DNA of 7,802 bases. Origin: Chitinophagaceae bacterium (GTDB lineage: Bacteria; Bacteroidota; Bacteroidia; Chitinophagales; Chitinophagaceae). The position numbers were made by a program, and so were the translations under genes. Location: NCBI GenBank assembly GCA_020853515.1, contig JADYYU010000076.1, forward strand, positions 1 through 7,802, in the 5' to 3' direction. Under the pieces are notes generated by a model. It was not told where the DNA came from and did no database searches. It saw only the letters and a list, made by a program, of their open reading frames with translations. Shown here piece by piece: positions 5,622 through 7,802 of this stretch (position 1 is the first letter of the stretch; every line of letters begins with the position of its first letter).

Positions 5622-7397
5622 ATGAAAACAATTTCCGTATTTCTTTGTCTTTGTCTGTTGGTAGCAAGTGCAGAGGCCCAGCTTTTTTTTCCGCAGGCCA
5701 CCCTAAATCATCAAAGTTGGGATGCCGTTGCGGATATGCTGAGGCACAATTTTGAGGTCCTGCAGCAGGAAGAGCTTAGCCTGCATCCGGCATTTTACAA
5801 AAAGTCACCCGCAGGGCATCACTATCAATTCGACGTTTTATATAAAAATATACCATTGCTTCATGCAGGCTATAAAGTGAATACAGATCTTCAGGGCCGT
5901 GTTATTTCGGTAAAGCAAGAAGCTTGTGCATACGACAAACTAAAGAACGCTGATATCGAAAATGAAATCAGACAATGGCGTATGACAGACAGTGCGGCAC
6001 TGATAAGAAAATTGTCCGGCTACGGCGATTTTACTTTAAAAATAAGTACAGAGAATGAGCAGGCAGTAGTGGTAGCTGTTATTAATAATTATGACAAAAC
6101 GTTTGATTTCACCTCTGTTTACAACCTGCAGGGCGAACTCATAAAACAGTGGAACAATACCCGTTATTTCAAGATCGACACCATCATTCACGCTAAAGTG
6201 TTTAAGCCCGACCCGCTTACCTCTCTGCTGCAAACATACGGCGGCACCTATATTGATGATACTGATAAAAATCTTGCATGGTTTGCTCCTGCTTACATAC
6301 AGCAGGATATTGCAGCCACTTTCGAAACCGGCAGTAATACTTTTTATCCTGAAAATGATCTGGTGATTATCGATGATTTTGATGCACCGAATATTCTGCC
6401 GGTATCCGGACCTACTGCTGATTTTTACTATAACCGCAGTGACAGCGGATTTGAAGATGTAAACGTTTTATATCATATCACGGCCTTTCATGATCATATA
6501 GCTTCTTTAGGTTATGATACCCTGATGGATGTGGGCGTGACCGTTGATACGCATGGTATGCTGGGAGCAGATAATTCAGCATTTAACCGTAATGGCGGCA
6601 GCCCTACCCTTGACTTCGGCACCGGTGGTGTGGACGATGCCGAAGATGCGGATGTGATCGTACACGAATACAGTCATGGGTTAAGCTGGAGTGCCAATGG
6701 CAACGACAACTTTAATAATGCCCGAAGTGGACTTGACGAAGGGCTGGCAGACTATTTTGCCATGTCCTATTCACGTGCCATTAATCCGTTTGGATGGGAG
6801 AAAATTTTTAGCTGGGACGGGCACAACGAATTTTGGGGAGGCCGCACGGCGACTACACCCAATAATTATCCTGCAGGTGCCAATATCTATGCCGTCGGAG
6901 AGATCTGGAATGCAGCCATGAGTGCTATTTATACGAATTTAGGGCAGATCATCACAGATAAACTGATGCTGGAGTCTATGCACTTTTTTACAAATACCAC
7001 GGCCCTCTCCGAGGCGGCGGTATATGTGTTACAAAGTGATACCCTGTTATTTGCAGCAGCCCATGCCGGCACGATCTGTAATCGCTTTCAAAGTAAAAAT
7101 ATACTGACCCCTAATTGCACACCTTCAGCTACAGAAGATGTGAGTAAAAATGAGATGGGAATCCGCATCAGCAACAGTTACGGATTTTCTTTTCTGAATG
7201 AAGATCTTGAGATTTTATTTGATCAAAGCGCTTCCGGTCAGCTTGTATTATATGATATAACAGGACAAAAAGTGAGAGACCTTCATTTTACAAACAGCAA
7301 AAAAATACCACTTTCGCCTGAAGATCTTGCTGCAGGAATCTACATTTTAAATATCCGCACAGAACATGCTCAGTTAAGCGTAAAACTGAGTAAATAA
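5622..7397 (+). CDS. Secreted zinc metallopeptidase (M36/M4-like) with T9SS type A sorting domain
   Basis: This 591-aa protein starts with a signal peptide (residues 1-19, MKTISVFLCLCLLVASAEA). A propeptide of the fungalysin/thermolysin type follows: YQFDVLYKNIPLLHAGYKVN and GRVISVKQ at about 68-99. The catalytic part (about 265-490) carries the gluzincin zinc site: HEYSH at 348-352 (His348, Glu349 as general base, His352) and the third ligand Glu373 in GLDEGLADYF, with Asp377. NIYAVGEIWNAAM (421-433) aligns with the M36 motif VHAIGEVW, but the conserved His is Tyr423 here. Residues about 515-591 (NEDLEILFDQSASGQLVLYD, AAGIYILNIRTE, SVKLSK) are a type A T9SS C-terminal domain, normally removed on export. 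The likely role is extracellular or surface protein breakdown; the substrate is unknown. It is a single-gene unit, convergent with der. The signal peptide fixes the start. Confidence 0.87.
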   Translation: MKTISVFLCLCLLVASAEAQLFFPQATLNHQSWDAVADMLRHNFEVLQQEELSLHPAFYKKSPAGHHYQFDVLYKNIPLLHAGYKVNTDLQGRVISVKQEACAYDKLKNADIENEIRQWRMTDSAALIRKLSGYGDFTLKISTENEQAVVVAVINNYDKTFDFTSVYNLQGELIKQWNNTRYFKIDTIIHAKVFKPDPLTSLLQTYGGTYIDDTDKNLAWFAPAYIQQDIAATFETGSNTFYPENDLVIIDDFDAPNILPVSGPTADFYYNRSDSGFEDVNVLYHITAFHDHIASLGYDTLMDVGVTVDTHGMLGADNSAFNRNGGSPTLDFGTGGVDDAEDADVIVHEYSHGLSWSANGNDNFNNARSGLDEGLADYFAMSYSRAINPFGWEKIFSWDGHNEFWGGRTATTPNNYPAGANIYAVGEIWNAAMSAIYTNLGQIITDKLMLESMHFFTNTTALSEAAVYVLQSDTLLFAAAHAGTICNRFQSKNILTPNCTPSATEDVSKNEMGIRISNSYGFSFLNEDLEILFDQSASGQLVLYDITGQKVRDLHFTNSKKIPLSPEDLAAGIYILNIRTEHAQLSVKLSK

Positions 7398-7421
7398 AGC
7401 AAGCGCACAGCAGGTATTGTT

Positions 7422-7802
7422 TTACTTTTTTCTAAAAAATAATCTGATCGGTATCCCCTTAAAATTAAAATGCAAACGCAATTTATTTTCCAGAAAATTG
7501 CTGTAGGCTTCTTTGATCTCAGTTGGATGATTGCTGTAAAATGCAAAGGAAGGAACCACTACCGGCAACTGTGATACATACTTGATCGTAACAGCATTAC
7601 CCCGATAAAATGGCGGCGGATAATACTCGATCTCTTTCAGCATGATCTCATTCAGTTTGGATGTTGGTATATGCCGGCCCCTGTTTTCATTGACTTCCAA
7701 AGCCACTTCTATGGCCTTGTGAATCCGTTGCTTTTCGGTTGCCGATACAAACAAAATAGGAACATCGGTAAATGGAGCTATTTTTTCTTTGATATATTCT
7801 TC
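7422..7802 (-). CDS. der: GTPase Der (EngA), C-terminal part (runs off right edge)
   Basis: The last 126 residues are present and the frame is open to the window edge (first codon GAA at 7802-7800). The in-window text starts EEYIKEKIAPFTDVPILFVS. LFVSAT is the G5 motif closing the second GTPase domain, and the rest is the KH-like domain unique to Der: RHIPTSKLNEIMLKEIEYYP, PPPFYRGNAVTIKYVSQ, FAFYSNHP, and NFKGIPIRLFFRKK at the end. Der is an essential tandem GTPase that assists assembly of the 50S ribosomal subunit. Full length is about 435 residues, so both GTPase domains lie almost wholly outside. A shorter reading beginning at the TTG codon at 7754 is an artefact of the cut. The stop is 24 nt from the peptidase stop (convergent), with no obvious terminator between them. 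Confidence 0.95.
   Translation of the reverse strand, partial: EEYIKEKIAPFTDVPILFVSATEKQRIHKAIEVALEVNENRGRHIPTSKLNEIMLKEIEYYPPPFYRGNAVTIKYVSQLPVVVPSFAFYSNHPTEIKEAYSNFLENKLRLHFNFKGIPIRLFFRKK

Noticed and set aside
7425..7443. T-run and A-run near the der stop as a bidirectional terminator
   Set aside because: The pairing is only T against A without a GC-containing stem, and it lies inside the der coding end.
1..7802. Mobile element, defence island, CRISPR or biosynthetic cluster
   Set aside because: No transposase, integrase, terminal repeats, regular spacer array or clustered biosynthetic enzymes are present; all genes belong to recognised housekeeping, bat or T9SS-cargo families.

Overview
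The window comes from a member of the Bacteroidota, probably in the Chitinophagia/Sphingobacteriia/Saprospiria part of the phylum; I cannot resolve the genus. Three things point there. Two secreted proteins end in type IX secretion system (T9SS) sorting domains, one of type B (gliding-motility-associated C-terminal domain) and one of type A. The promoters match the Bacteroidota -33 TTTG / -7 TAnnTTTG pattern and no gene shows a Shine-Dalgarno sequence. There is also a bat (Bacteroides aerotolerance) gene pair.

Layout from left to right: the 5' end of anmK (minus, runs off the left edge); a divergent 159-bp spacer with a 10-bp direct repeat; a 638-aa T9SS type B cargo protein (plus); upp, uracil phosphoribosyltransferase (plus); a convergent 62-bp gap; batC and batB (minus, transcribed batB then batC with a 4-bp overlap); a 230-bp divergent spacer rich in TTACA/TGTAA motifs; iscU, the Fe-S scaffold (plus), followed by a clear intrinsic terminator and a perfect 9-bp inverted repeat; a 591-aa secreted zinc metallopeptidase with a T9SS type A tail (plus); and, convergent and 24 bp away, the 3' end of der/engA (minus, runs off the right edge).

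The genes do not form one pathway. They are single-gene or two-gene transcription units: cell-wall recycling (AnmK), pyrimidine salvage (Upp), Fe-S cluster assembly (IscU), ribosome assembly (Der), envelope/stress (BatB-BatC) and two T9SS-exported surface or secreted proteins. This looks like ordinary core genome with two accessory secreted proteins. I see no mobile element, CRISPR array, tRNA or rRNA.

The most interesting signals are regulatory. Four genes (anmK, upp, batB and the peptidase) have a -7 promoter box ending only 4-5 nt before the start codon, which suggests leaderless or nearly leaderless mRNAs. A palindromic TTACA-n-TGTAA cluster lies upstream of iscU. A 9-bp perfect inverted repeat follows the iscU terminator. 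The peptidase appears to carry Tyr where related M36/M4 enzymes carry the transition-state His.
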